A stretch of DNA of 64,000 bases from DAOTWA01 sp963702935. Its GTDB lineage: Bacteria > Chloroflexota > Anaerolineae > Anaerolineales > Anaerolineaceae. Positions within the stretch are counted from its first letter, which is position 1; each line of letters starts with the position of its first letter. The position numbers were made by a program, and so were the translations under genes. Positions 35,153 through 44,372 of this stretch are shown one piece after another. The notes beneath the pieces are model-generated. The model ran no database searches and was not told the origin of the DNA. It saw only the letters and a list, made by a program, of their open reading frames with translations. The stretch lies in assembly GCA_963702935.1 (NCBI GenBank), contig OY969772.1:3348001-3412000 (forward strand), read 5' to 3'.

Positions 35153-37065
35153 TTAGCTTCTGCGCAGGATCACGTCCAGCAATCCGGCCTGCTTCTCGGG
35201 CAGCTTATTCCCGCCATCCGAGAGCTGGGCCGAGCGCAGCAGCGTCGCCAGCTCATCCTCGGGGTTGCGGAACTGCATGGTGTACAGGCGGGCGTACAGC
35301 CCGTTCGCTGCATCAGCTCCTCGTGCGTGCCCAGCTCCACGATCGCCCATGTCCAGCACGGCGATGCGGTGGGCCACTTTGATGGTACTCAAGCGGTGGG
35401 CGATGATCACGGTGGTGCGGCTTCTGCATCAGCCGGTCGAGCGCCTCTTGCACCAGCTCCTCCGATTCGTTGTCCAGCGAGCTGGTGGCCTCGTCCAGCA
35501 GCAGGATGCGAGGGGTCTTTGAGGATGGCGCGCGCGATGGCGATGCGCTGGCGCTGGCCTCCGCTCAGATTCATGCCGCGCTCGCCCACCAGGGTATCGT
35601 AGTTGCTGGGGAAAGCCCATGGATGAAATCGTGGGCGTTGGCAGCCTGGGCTGCGGCGATCAGCTCCTCTTCGCTGGCGTCCAACCGCCCGTAGCGGATG
35701 TTCTCGCGGATGCGTGCCGCCAAACAGGATCGTCTCCTGCGGCACGATCGCCGATCTGGTCGCGCAGGCTCTGCTGGGTCACTCGCGCAGGTCGTGCCCA
35801 TCGATGCGGATGGCCCCGGCCGTGGGGTCGTAGAAGCGCGGGATCAGGTTGAAGATGGTGCTCTTGCCTGCCCCGCTGGGGCCGACCAGCGCCAGGATTT
35901 CCCCGGCTGTGACGTCCAGGGAAACGTCTTGCAGCACGGCGGCTTCGCCGTCGTAGCTGAAGGAAACGTGCTCGAAGGCGATCTGGCCGCGCACCGGGGG
36001 CAGGGCCACGGCGTTAGGGGCATCTTGCACGCTGGGATGGGTATCCAGGATCTCGAAGACGCGGTGTACCCCGCCAACGGCGGCCCTGAGCTGGGCGTAC
36101 AGCCCGCCCAGCCCGCCCAGGCTGGCGGCGATGGAAATGCCATACATCAGGAAGCCGGTGATCATAGCCAGGGTCAGCCGCCCGGCGATCACTTCGCGCC
36201 CGCCGTACCACATGATGGCGCGCGATCGAGCCAAAGCCCAGGAACATCATCACCGAAGCCAAACAAGGAGTTGTACACCGCCATGTGCAGGGAGGCGCGG
36301 AAGGTCTTCTCCATGGCGGCGTCGTAGCGCTGAGTTTCGTATTCCTCGCGCCCGAAACTCTTTACCACGCGGATGCCTTGCAGCCCTTCTTCGGCCACGA
36401 TGGTCGAATCGGCCAACTGGTCCTGGATGCGCGTGCTGCCCTTCTGGATGCGGCTGCCGAACAGTAAAGGCCACCAGGATCAGCACCGGCACCAGGGCCA
36501 GGATGAACAGGGTGAAGCGCGCGTTCATGGTCAGCACGATGACGATCGAGCCGATCAGGGTGACCGCCTGGCTGAGCAGCGAGGTGAGGTTGGTGGTCAG
36601 CATGGTGCGCATCTGGGTCACGTCGCTGGAGAGCCGCGAAACCAGGTCGCCCACGCGGCGCACGGAATAGAAATCGAGGGAAAGCTCTTGCAGATGGCTG
36701 TACAGCGAGGTGCGCAGATCGTAGACGATGTGCTCGCCGATGTAAGCCAGCAGGTAAGATTGCAAGAAATTGAAGGCCGCCTGGCACAGGAAGACGCCCA
36801 CCAGCAGCGCGCCCAGCATGTTGAGCGAGCTAAGGGCATGGGTCTGGGTGACGCTGCTCAGCAGGCGCACGATGATCGGCGGGAAGGCCAGCCCGGCGCC
36901 GGTGGAGATCAGCAAGGCCAGGATGGCAAGGCTCATGCGCCCACGATAGGGTTTCAGGTAGCCCAACAGGCGTCCCCAGTTTACCGTCTTGAGCGAGATA
37001 GGGGCTTCGTCTGGCTTGAATGGAGAGGGTCGTCCTTGCCGGCGACCGTTCGAATGATTTTGCAT
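35153..37065 (-). CDS. ABC exporter, fused membrane-ATPase half-transporter (MsbA-like), heavily frameshifted
   Basis: About 630 residues when joined. The N-terminal membrane domain is clear (LLGYLKPYRGRMSLAILALL, AYIGEHIVYDLRTSLYSHLQ, VGDLVSRLSSDVTQMRTML, GIRVVKSFGREEYETQRYDA), followed by the ATPase with Walker A VGPSGAGKST, Q-loop GIVPQETILFGG, and an H-loop MIIAHRLSTIK near the end. About eight frame changes lie between 35290 and 36480. Motifs persist in each frame, so the gene is probably intact in the organism. Upstream it has its own start; convergent with the MFS gene. Lipid or drug export likely. Confidence 0.83.
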
Positions 37066-37105
37066 TTATAAAAACTCCCTTCGTTTCTGTATGGCTAAAG
37101 ATATT

Positions 37106-37984
37106 TCAAGAGAAGAACGGCCTTAATTCGGCGGCGACCGCCTGGGGCGCGTTTTGATCGGGTGCATTATGGTCGAGCCCGGCCAGCTCAGTGAGCGTTG
37201 CCTGGGGAATGACCTTTGCCAGGGTGCGGGCCGCGTTGCGCAGATAGGCCGGGCTGCTGGTGCCGGAGATCAGCAGCGTCTTTGCCGGGATGCTCTGGTA
37301 TCTTTCGTACGTCAGACCCATCCGTTCGAGTTGTTGAAACTCTTCGATTTCCCAGGCGCCGGTTGGCAAGAGCGCAATCATCTCGCGGCCATCCTCTCCA
37401 CGCAGCATGAAGCGCACGAACGGGGAGAGGAACCAGGCCGGCAAACGGCTGATCCAGCTCAATTGCAGCGCTTTGAAGAAAATAACCAGGGCGGTGATTG
37501 AGTTGCCTCGGGCAAGCGCCTGCTCGAACTTCGGAAGCCAGTCGAGCGGCAAGGAGCCGTGAATGGAAACGGCTGGCTCGTAGACGGCCAATTCCCGGAT
37601 GGGCAGGCGCAGGGCTGCCTCCAGCGCGAAAAAACCACCGGCGCTGTGTCCAAAAACTCTTCGGGCGCCCGTCTTTTGCAAGATCGCGCTCAAATCGGCC
37701 ATCTCTTTTTCAATGCTGTAATCGTCCCCGGGAGGATCGCTCAGCCCGCGCCCTCGGCGGTCGGGAATATAGACGGTGTGAGAATCGGCCAGCGCTTCGG
37801 CCAAAACTAAATAGTGCTGCGACGCCCGCATCCCGCCGTGCAGAAAAACGATCCCCGGCCCGCTGCCGATTTGCCGGTATCCGATGCGGGCACCATCCGC
37901 AGAAACTACGTAATCCGTAGAGAACTGCCCGGCAATTGCACTCCCTTTTTGTATGGCCACCTGCGCGCCACTTTGAATTGTCAT
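37106..37984 (-). CDS. Alpha/beta hydrolase
   Basis: 292 residues. Oxyanion region VFLHGGMRASQHYLVLA, nucleophile elbow GHSAGG with Ser114, a probable acid in the LLISGTSSP region and a C-terminal His in GLDHNAPDQNAP complete the triad. No signal peptide, so cytosolic. 40 bp downstream of it, the ABC exporter starts on the same strand, so both may share a transcript. The family covers esterases, haloperoxidase-like and C-C hydrolases; substrate unknown. Confidence 0.87.
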   Translation of the reverse strand: MTIQSGAQVAIQKGSAIAGQFSTDYVVSADGARIGYRQIGSGPGIVFLHGGMRASQHYLVLAEALADSHTVYIPDRRGRGLSDPPGDDYSIEKEMADLSAILQKTGARRVFGHSAGGFFALEAALRLPIRELAVYEPAVSIHGSLPLDWLPKFEQALARGNSITALVIFFKALQLSWISRLPAWFLSPFVRFMLRGEDGREMIALLPTGAWEIEEFQQLERMGLTYERYQSIPAKTLLISGTSSPAYLRNAARTLAKVIPQATLTELAGLDHNAPDQNAPQAVAAELRPFFS

Positions 37985-38088
37985 GGTTTGTCTCCTTCAC
38001 CAATGTGTAGGGCCTAAATGCTGGCCCGTTCATGGATGATCATAAGGCGACTTTGTAAACTCAATTTAAACAACCAATCCCCAAAAAT

Positions 38089-38118
38089 CGACCCGGCCAG
38101 AAACTCACAGCCGGGTCG
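38089..38118 (-). terminator. Rho-independent terminator of the kinase gene
   Basis: On the minus strand, CGACCCGGC, a 12-base loop and GCCGGGTCG form a 9-bp stem followed by ATTTTTGG. The stem overlaps the stop codon of the histidine kinase gene. Confidence 0.75.
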
Positions 38119-39229
38119 AGCCTGGAACCTTTCTGCGCGAGTTGGGGAATTGAGGAACCGGCAGCCTGGTTGCGCCTAATCGCACCGTGAAAGTGGCCCC
38201 GGAGCCGGGCGTGCTCTCCACGCCAATTTCGCCCGCGTGCATCTCCACGATCTTCTTGGCGATGGCCAGCCCCAAACCGTTGCCGCCTTTGGAGCGTGTG
38301 CGCGATTTATCGGCCTTGTAGAAGCGCTCGAACACGCGCGCCTGGTCCTCCTCGGGAATGCCGATGCCCGTATCCGTGATCTTGAACTCGACCTGATCCC
38401 CCTGGCGGCGCAGCTCCACGCACACCTTGCCGCCCGGCGGGGTGAATTTGATGCTGTTGTGGATCAGGTTGACCCATACCTGGCTGAGCAGGTCTTCGTC
38501 GGCGGTGACGGCCACCTCCTCCAGGGAAACGTCCATGTCGATATCCTTGCCCGTCCACTGCGGCTCGCAGGCCAGGATCAGGTCGCGGATCTGTTTGTCC
38601 AGCCGGTAGGGGCGGGGCTCGAAGTGGGCCTGGTCGGATTCCAGGGAGGCCAGCTTGAGCAGGTTGTCGGCCAGCCGCGACAGGCGCGTGCTTTCGGCCT
38701 CGATGATGCTGAGGTAGTGGCGGCGCTCCTCCGGGCTGAGGTCTTCGTTCTGCAGCGCCTGGGCGAAGCCGCGAATGGAAGTCAGCGGAGACTGGATCTC
38801 GTGGGAGACGTTGGAGATGAACTCCTGGCGCAGGTTCTCCATCTGCCCCAATTCCACCACCATGTTGTTCACGCTGTTGGCCAGCTCGCTGACCATCTGG
38901 TTATCTTTGAACTCGTTTTCCAGGCGGATGCTGAAATCTCCCTTGGCGATCTTTTCCAAAGCCTCGACGATCGGGGCGAATACCTGCATTTCCGGGATCC
39001 AGCCTTTTGCCCTGGCGATTTTGCCCATGCCACCCACCGTCAGGCCGATGAGCACCAGGCTTAGCAAGGTATTGATGATTTGAGCGAGCAGGACGGGGGG
39101 ATGCAGGTGGGTGATCTGGTAGAGATAGGCGGTCAGGAAAAAGCTGGCGGTAAGCATGAGGATAACCATCGCCAATACAAAGATGAACCAGGCTACCCCG
39201 ACCAGTCTGGGGTGGTTTGTCCTTCTCAT
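38105..39229 (-). CDS. Sensor histidine kinase, PhoR/VicK-type with HAMP domain
   Basis: 374 residues. Two membrane segments (residues ~12-37 and ~46-66) with a short external loop, HAMP-like linker (IVEALEKIAKGDFSIRLE), HisKA box FISNVSHEIQSPLTSIRGFA with His143, and HATPase motifs LIHNSIKFTPPGG, DTGIGIPEED and GGNGLGLAIAKK. The small external loop suggests it senses membrane state. Overlaps the response-regulator gene end by 4 bp (39226-39229), forming a two-gene system. Confidence 0.92.
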   Translation of the reverse strand: MRRTNHPRLVGVAWFIFVLAMVILMLTASFFLTAYLYQITHLHPPVLLAQIINTLLSLVLIGLTVGGMGKIARAKGWIPEMQVFAPIVEALEKIAKGDFSIRLENEFKDNQMVSELANSVNNMVVELGQMENLRQEFISNVSHEIQSPLTSIRGFAQALQNEDLSPEERRHYLSIIEAESTRLSRLADNLLKLASLESDQAHFEPRPYRLDKQIRDLILACEPQWTGKDIDMDVSLEEVAVTADEDLLSQVWVNLIHNSIKFTPPGGKVCVELRRQGDQVEFKITDTGIGIPEEDQARVFERFYKADKSRTRSKGGNGLGLAIAKKIVEMHAGEIGVESTPGSGATFTVRLGATRLPVPQFPNSRRKVPGSTRL

Positions 39230-39900
39230 GCGCGCACCTCCAGTCGGTATCCCAGCCCGCGGATGGTGGTGATCTTGAAGGAATGCTTATCCTCCGGGAA
39301 GCGCTCGCGCAGGCGATTGATGTGCACGTCCAGGGTGCGCTCGTTGCCCTCGAAATCGTAGCCCCAGATCTTCTCGATGAGCTGGTCGCGCGAGAAGGTC
39401 TTGCCCGGCGAGCTGGCCAGCTTGAACAGTAGCTCGAATTCTTTGAGCGGCAGGGTCAGGCTCTCCCCGTTCACTTTCACTTCGTAGGTCTTGCGCTCCA
39501 TGAGCAGCTCGCCGACCTGCACCGTCTGGGAGGTGGCGATGCGGTAGCGCTTGAGCAGGGCCTTGACGCGCACCACCAGCTCCAGCGGCTCGAAGGGCTT
39601 GACCAGGTAATCGTCGGTGCCCAACTGAAAGCCCTTGAGCTTCTGGCTGGTCTCCCCTTTGGCGGTCAGCATGAGCAGGGGCATGTCGTAAGAGTCCCGC
39701 AGCACGCGGCACAGCTCCCAGCCGTCCATGTTGGGCATCATCACGTCCAGCACTACCAGGTCGGCTTTGACGGATTCGAGCGTCTTGAGCGCCTCCACGC
39801 CGTCGGAGGCCTCGTAGACGTCGAAGCCTTCGTTGCGCAGGAAGACGCTGACCAGCTCGCGGATGTGGGCGTCGTCATCGACGATCAATATTTTGCTCAT
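39226..39900 (-). CDS. OmpR/PhoB-type response regulator
   Basis: 224 residues. Receiver domain with DDDA near residue 8 and phospho-acceptor Asp52 in LVVLDVMMPNMDG, followed by a Trans_reg_C winged helix (LTLPLKEFELLFKLASSPGK, FSRDQLIEKIWGYDFEGNER, TLDVHINRLRERF). Start MSKILIVDD at 39900 is the usual family start; in-frame ATGs at 39921 and 39942 are possible. Pairs with the kinase. Confidence 0.92.
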   Translation of the reverse strand: MSKILIVDDDAHIRELVSVFLRNEGFDVYEASDGVEALKTLESVKADLVVLDVMMPNMDGWELCRVLRDSYDMPLLMLTAKGETSQKLKGFQLGTDDYLVKPFEPLELVVRVKALLKRYRIATSQTVQVGELLMERKTYEVKVNGESLTLPLKEFELLFKLASSPGKTFSRDQLIEKIWGYDFEGNERTLDVHINRLRERFPEDKHSFKITTIRGLGYRLEVRA

Positions 39901-40056
39901 GGCGCGCTTCAATTCCTTCATAGCGAGTATATTCTTGCACATCTAAAAGCATACACCCCTTGTGTTAACTGGATGTAAACAAAATGGTAAGTTTTTCTTG
40001 CGAGTAATCCCACAGCGCCGAAACGCTCTTCTTTCAGGAAGAAACCAGCATGGAGT

Positions 40057-40144
40057 GTCATTGCGAGCGTTCTGTGCGAAGCAATCTAAGTGCCGGCCGA
40101 GAGATCGCCACGCCCTGGGAAGGACGCCCAGGGCTCGCGATGGC
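40057..40144. repeat. Palindromic intergenic element (TCATTGCGAGC type)
   Basis: GTCATTGCGAGC (40057-40068) and GCTCGCGATGGC (40133-40144) are imperfect inverted ends of an 88-bp element with internal GAAGCAATCT and GAGATCGCC. This pattern is common between genes in Chloroflexota and other environmental bacteria. Part of a 450-bp non-coding gap (39901-40348). Confidence 0.6.
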
Positions 40145-40188
40145 ATGCCTAAGTTTCTTGGGACGGAGGGGCGATTGAGGAAAGGGGT

Positions 40189-40269
40189 TTTCACCGCAGA
40201 GACACGGAGGTCACAGAGTTTTCTCTTTCTAAGAGTATCCTCCGTGTTCTCTGTGCCTCTGCGGTGAAA
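40189..40269. repeat. Palindromic intergenic element (CACCGCAGAG type)
   Basis: TTTCACCGCAGAG (40189-40201) and CTCTGCGGTGAAA (40257-40269) are perfect 13-bp inverted ends, with further pairing ACGGAGG/CCTCCGT inside. A second, unrelated palindrome in the same gap as the preceding element. No gene is supported in 39901-40348. Confidence 0.65.
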
Positions 40270-40348
40270 TTTTCTGGTTCTATAATTTGCTGGAGGCGGA
40301 GGACGTGCAGGTTTTATCGGCAGGATCGACTTTAGTCCGCGGCGGAGC

Positions 40349-40792
40349 TTAACCGGTGGGGCCGGCGCTCAGATCCTTCTTGAGGAAGATGCGTTGGTGG
40401 CCGCGCGGCAGATCGTCGAGCACTCCAAACACGGTGTAGCCGCGCTGTTGGTAGAAAGTGGGAGCCTGGAAGCTCATGGTATCCAGGTGGGCGGCGTGGC
40501 AGCCGCGCTCGATCGCCATCCGTTCGGCGCGCTCCAGTAGCCGGCTGCCCAATCCTTGATTGCGGGCTGCCTCGGAGACCCATAAGACCTCGACCACCAG
40601 CCAGCCCCAGTAAGTGCCGCCCAGCAAGCCGCCGGCGATGGCCCCGTCCCGGTCGCGCACCATCAGGGTGAGCGGGGTAAATGCGTCATCGCTGGCGTGG
40701 GAGCGGTTATAGGCGGACAGCCCGGAGCGGATCAGGTCGACGTCGGCCTGATCGGGGGCCGGTTCAAGTGAGATACGATAGGACTCGGCCAT
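40349..40792 (-). CDS. GNAT-family N-acetyltransferase
   Basis: 147 residues from MAESYRISLEP. The acetyl-CoA loop is WVSEAARNQGLGSRLLERAE, preceded by GGLLGGTYWGWLVVEVLWV and followed by GCHAAHLDTMSFQAPTFYQQ, the usual GNAT strand order. ATG 40792 with GAGGAG upstream is chosen over a 13-codon longer frame. Single gene; acceptor substrate unknown. Confidence 0.88.
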   Translation of the reverse strand: MAESYRISLEPAPDQADVDLIRSGLSAYNRSHASDDAFTPLTLMVRDRDGAIAGGLLGGTYWGWLVVEVLWVSEAARNQGLGSRLLERAERMAIERGCHAAHLDTMSFQAPTFYQQRGYTVFGVLDDLPRGHQRIFLKKDLSAGPTG

Positions 40793-41032
40793 CCTGCTCC
40801 TCGCTTTCCAGTTCAAAAGAACCCTATCCAAATAGATACTTTCAGTTCCAACTATCTGGCATTAAATTCTAACCCATTCCGGAGCGTAAATTTCCCCATT
40901 CCCCGGCGGCAGGTACGGTTGCCGGGTTTGTAATAGCTTGCGTCCATGAATAACAGGCGTAAAATGGCAGTTGGGCGCTTGTTCTGCCGCGGTTAATAAA
41001 AATTCCATATTTTACCGGACCAGGGAGGATGT

Positions 41033-41413
41033 ATGACTGATGGCACCGCAGACGGTTCTTTCACCGTAAAACATGCAAGGCTCACGCGCGTAGCGGCGAT
41101 TGCCAATAATTTCGCCTGGATTGTTTTTCTGGTCAACCTCCTGTTTGTTTTTGGGAGGCTTGCCGAAGCTTATAATTCGTTCATCATCCAAAATATGAGC
41201 TTCAGTCAGCATCCTGATTTTTGGGGGATGTTAGCCGGAAATCCAATCTACACTGCCAGCCTTTTCGTAGATATGTTGAGCATTTTCTTGCGGGGAATCG
41301 TTTTCGGACTGGCGCTCAAGGGAGTTTCTTTGGGATTAAGCATGATCGTTGAGACTGATGTGAACTATAGAGAAAAACTCCAGGGGAATAACAATGAGCG
41401 ACGATCTTCGTAA
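41033..41413 (+). CDS. Small membrane protein of unknown function
   Basis: 126 residues with an N-terminal polar stretch, a hydrophobic segment IANNFAWIVFLVNLLFVFG, a short loop, and another near FVDMLSIFLRGIVFGLALKG. No family recognised. The ATG follows AGGGAGG. It overlaps the next gene by 20 bp; the two are probably co-expressed. AT content is higher than in the flanking genes, which may point to transfer. Confidence 0.6.
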   Translation: MTDGTADGSFTVKHARLTRVAAIANNFAWIVFLVNLLFVFGRLAEAYNSFIIQNMSFSQHPDFWGMLAGNPIYTASLFVDMLSIFLRGIVFGLALKGVSLGLSMIVETDVNYREKLQGNNNERRSS

Positions 41414-41939
41414 GCAAATCTATAGCAACTTCAGTCAAAGAGAAACCGAGGATTTGGTTGAAATTTGGCGAGCAAATAACCGTTTTGAATGGACCGAAAC
41501 CGCCTTTGATGTAATCCAGGAGATCCTACTGGAACGTCTTGGTACCTTGCCCAAGCAAAGTGAACCTATATTCGAGCGCCCTGCGTCGAAACTGGCGGGT
41601 GAAATTGATGAAAACCCCCCTTTGAACAAGTTCATCAGTCAAGAGAACGCCCCCATTTTCTATAAGCCTCGAGAAGTCTTGTGGCTGGGAAAGTGGTTGT
41701 ATAGAGCTGCGTTGGCCAGTGTCGTTGCTACAATAGTAACAAGTTTGTTGGGAATCCCCACCACTCAACGTATTTTTTCATCTTATTACATCGGTAACAC
41801 GCTGTGGAATGCCATAGCCTGGTTGATTGCCGTGGTGGTCTTCGTTTTCGGAGCTGCCTTACAAAGCATATTGCTGTATTTTCCCTTGAAGGCATTGGGA
41901 TCTGTCTTGAGAAATCTTGATGGAGATGGAATTTCGTAG
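41394..41939 (+). CDS. Hypothetical membrane protein paired with the preceding gene
   Basis: 181 residues. A soluble N-terminal part with RKQIYSNFSQRETEDLVEIW and a helix-rich stretch to about residue 100, then two membrane segments (YRAALASVVATIVTSLLG and AIAWLIAVVVFVFGAALQSI). The early motif resembles small YIEGIA-like or DUF-type helical domains, but I do not recognise it. Translationally coupled to the upstream membrane-protein gene. Confidence 0.6.
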   Translation: MSDDLRKQIYSNFSQRETEDLVEIWRANNRFEWTETAFDVIQEILLERLGTLPKQSEPIFERPASKLAGEIDENPPLNKFISQENAPIFYKPREVLWLGKWLYRAALASVVATIVTSLLGIPTTQRIFSSYYIGNTLWNAIAWLIAVVVFVFGAALQSILLYFPLKALGSVLRNLDGDGIS

Positions 41940-41974
41940 TCGCGGCGCAAGATAGGAATTTCCGTTAACGTACA

Positions 41975-42015
41975 CAGATCATTCGGAGGAGGCTTTTCCT
42001 CTTCCGAATGACCTG
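41975..42015. terminator. Hairpin between convergent genes
   Basis: CAGATCATTCGGAGGAGG (41975-41992) pairs with CCTCTTCCGAATGACCTG (41998-42015) with two mismatches, between the membrane-protein pair and the minus-strand XRE-cupin gene. Confidence 0.75.
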
Positions 42016-42039
42016 TGCGAGTCAACGTCAGTACGCTGC

Positions 42040-42594
42040 TTAGAACACCGGCGGGGTGATGACCGAGATCCACACCACCTTTTCGTCCGAAGCGCAGGAT
42101 AGCTCGCGCAGGTGCGTGCCTTCGAAATAGATGGTGTCCCCCGCGTTGAGCGTATAATCTTCCTCGTCGATGCCCACCATTAAGGAGCCTGACAGCACCA
42201 CGATGAATTCTTCGGTGGGGACGCTGAGCGGGCGCACCACGTTGCCGGTGCAGGATTCCATTGTGCCGCACACCACTTCCATCTTGTGCTCGATGTCGGG
42301 CGTGAGGAGCTGGTAGCGCACCGACGAATGCTCCAGGTTGATGTAGGGGCGTGCGTCGGCGCGGATGACGGGTGACTGCTTGGCCGTGTCGGCCAGGAAG
42401 AACAGCAGCGGCACCTTGAGGGCCTCGGAGATCTTGCGCAGCGAGTTCAACGAGGGCGAGGTGATGCCGCGCTCGATCTGGCTGAGATAGGAGGCCGTCA
42501 GGCTGGTCCTTTGGGCCAGGTCGCGCAGGCTGAGGTCGAAGTCGCCGCGGCGCTTACGAATTTTAAGTCCGATAGAAATATTCTCAGGTAACAT
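42040..42594 (-). CDS. XRE-family regulator with cupin domain
   Basis: 184 residues. N-terminal helix-turn-helix (GLKIRKRRGDFDLSLRDLAQ, LTASYLSQIERGITSPSLNS) and C-terminal cupin (SVPTEEFIVVLSGSLMVGID, LNAGDTIYFEGTHLRELS), the PuuR/SutR layout. These regulators often control amine or amino-acid catabolism genes. It lies beside the Mch/E1-E2 region and its promoter shares a palindromic motif with the gcvT promoter, so it may govern the C1 genes; that is inference. Confidence 0.9.
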   Translation of the reverse strand: MLPENISIGLKIRKRRGDFDLSLRDLAQRTSLTASYLSQIERGITSPSLNSLRKISEALKVPLLFFLADTAKQSPVIRADARPYINLEHSSVRYQLLTPDIEHKMEVVCGTMESCTGNVVRPLSVPTEEFIVVLSGSLMVGIDEEDYTLNAGDTIYFEGTHLRELSCASDEKVVWISVITPPVF

Positions 42595-42683
42595 AGGCTC
42601 ACTCTTCGAAAAAGGACAGTTCGGCCCGGACGAAACCGGACCGTAATTGGAAGAAAGTCATTCTATTGGCAATAGCTTAACTT

Positions 42684-42714
42684 GTGTACACCAATGCTTT
42701 ACAAATGTATTATA
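42684..42714. promoter_or_regulatory. Palindromic operator-like motifs upstream of the XRE-cupin gene
   Basis: GTGTACAC (42684-42691) and TTTACAAATGTATTATA (42698-42714) with core TACA-AA-TGTA. The second is nearly the same as TTTACATTTGTATTATA at 59675-59691 ahead of gcvT. The rest of the 259-bp gap is AT-rich and otherwise featureless. Confidence 0.45.
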
Positions 42715-42853
42715 CCAAACTGGAATTTACTTGTCAAACGTGATTTTTATACCATTTATTAACGAAATAAGGCAACCAAAAGACTTCCCCGCCCAGGGCA
42801 ATTGACTAGACGATTATACTACGAGGCGAATAAAACGGGCAACTTCAGGGCAA

Positions 42854-43399
42854 TCACACTCTGGCGCTGGCGATGCTGATCCGGCGCATTGCGTATAGAC
42901 CGTCTTGCCGGCCATGGATATAACGCCGCTCGATCTCGTCCGGAGTCAAGAAGGAGACCTCCGAGAACCCCATTCCGCGCAGCATCTGCTCGATGGCCTC
43001 AGGCTCGAAGTGGCTCAAGCGCGGCTCCCCGAGGGCTTCGGCCCGGGCTTCGTGGGCGCTTGGGCCGGCGCCGGCTTTCCGTACGACCCCGAAGGTGAAT
43101 ACGATTTCGCTGGAAGGCGGCAGGGACGCCACGCTGCAGAAGACGCTTTCGATCGCCTCCCGGCGGAGATAGACGATCACGCCTGGCCACGAAAGGAAAG
43201 CTGGTTGCAGCGGGTCGGTCTCGAAATCGACCGCCACGTAGGTGAGATTGGCGGGGATCGGGATGGCAGCCGATGCCAGCCGCTCGCGTTTCTCTCGCTG
43301 TCTGGCGGGTTGGTCCACCTCGAAGATAGGCAGCGCCCTGGCCCAGGCCGGCTGCCGGTAAGCGAAGGTATCCAGCCCGGCCTCCAGCAGGACGTACCC
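42854..43399 (-). pseudogene. 5'-truncated leucine-carboxymethyltransferase-like SAM methyltransferase
   Basis: The readable part starts inside motif I (LEAGLDTFAYRQPAWARALP, then IFEVDQPARQREKRERL) and runs through YVAVDFETDPLQPAF and FLSWPGVIVYLRREAIESVF to an intact C-terminus at 42854. Family members (TIGR00027 type) have about 280-300 residues; here about 180 remain, as the N-terminal ~90 residues are replaced by the Mch gene end at 43400. No start codon with ribosome site is evident. Probably a non-functional remnant at a rearrangement junction; an ATG at 43318 would start after motif I and is unlikely to be active. Confidence 0.65.
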
Positions 43400-44362
43400 T
43401 CAGGCCAGGCCGAAGAAGCTCTTCTTGATCAGGTCCTCGCGCAGCTTGCCGGCCTTGAACAGGTGTCCGCTGTTCATGTTCACGATCTGCACCGAGGCGG
43501 GGGAATGGATGTCCAGATCCATCTTGTAGAAATCCCGGCCGGCCTCGACGAACAGATCCTTGAACAGCCGCCCGTAATCCTTCGAAGATTCGGTGACCAA
43601 TTGGGGCAGGATCTCCTCGATCTTGTGGTCCTCCCACTTCACCCAGAACTCCGAGCGGCCGCCGTAGAGCAGGCAATCGTTGATCTTGCCCATGGCGGCT
43701 TCCGGGTCCAGGTCTACCGGGGCCACCACGCACAGGCCGCGCGCGTATTCCAGGGTGCTCAGGTCGAAGCCCTTCTTGATCATCTTGTTGATGGTCTGCT
43801 CCAGGATGCGCGCCGAGACCTGCACGGAGGCCACGATGCTGTTGGTGCGATGCGCCAGGAAATACACGTTCTCAGGGCTGACCCGGCAATCGGCGGCCAC
43901 CTGGTTGGCCATGACCTCGTCGGGCAGGCGGGTGGACTGGATGCCCAGGACGACCTCGTCGGACGTATCGCGGTAGTCGGTGAACTGGTAGCTGTGGTCC
44001 ACTTTGAGGGCGGCTTTGGCGCGCGCCGGGCCGGAGCCGATGGTGGAGAAGGAGCCGCTGGAGAGGGGGTAGCCGGCGATCTGGCTGCACAGGCAGGCCA
44101 GGATCGGCTCGGCGGTGTGGATCTCGACCGCCATCACGGAGATGTCGCCGGGTAATTCGTAGCTCGTGAACTGGCAGGTGGCCAGGTCGGCCATGGAGAT
44201 TTCGGCAAACAGCCGGCCGGCCTCGAAGCTGCCTTTGGTGTGGATGCCCATGTCGATCACGTGGGCGCCGTTCTCCAGGCAGAAATGTTGGCAGCCGAGC
44301 TGCTCGGCGTGCTCGATCAAGGCCCTGACTTTGGGCATTACGTTCTTGTTGACGCTGATCAT
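43400..44362 (-). CDS. mch: Methenyl-tetrahydromethanopterin cyclohydrolase (Mch) homologue 1
   Basis: 320 residues. Classic Mch converts methenyl-H4MPT to 5-formyl-H4MPT in methanogens and methylotrophs. Seen here: IDMGIHTKGSFEAGRLFAEI, the hallmark GSGPARA (residues 110-116), LPDEVMANQVAADCRVSPEN, the segment VQVSARILEQ with R185 and E188 (equivalent to catalytic Arg/Glu of A. fulgidus Mch as I recall), and MGKINDCLLYGGRSEF. The Glu usually before the LP motif is Gln (GIQSTRLP). Last intact gene of the gntR-SDR-mch-E1-E2-mch operon, 10 bp after E2. No other H4MPT gene is present, so the pterin and reaction are uncertain. Confidence 0.87.
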   Translation of the reverse strand: MISVNKNVMPKVRALIEHAEQLGCQHFCLENGAHVIDMGIHTKGSFEAGRLFAEISMADLATCQFTSYELPGDISVMAVEIHTAEPILACLCSQIAGYPLSSGSFSTIGSGPARAKAALKVDHSYQFTDYRDTSDEVVLGIQSTRLPDEVMANQVAADCRVSPENVYFLAHRTNSIVASVQVSARILEQTINKMIKKGFDLSTLEYARGLCVVAPVDLDPEAAMGKINDCLLYGGRSEFWVKWEDHKIEEILPQLVTESSKDYGRLFKDLFVEAGRDFYKMDLDIHSPASVQIVNMNSGHLFKAGKLREDLIKKSFFGLA

Positions 44363-44372
44363 GGTGGGATTT

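Noticed and set aside
42905..44155. 416-codon plus-strand open frame across Mch homologue 1
   Set aside because: Antisense to a conserved Mch gene with low-complexity His/Gly/Asp-rich translation and no family motifs. Similar frames at 3405-4805, 45609-46826, 59770-60930 and 53878-54534 were dismissed for the same reason.
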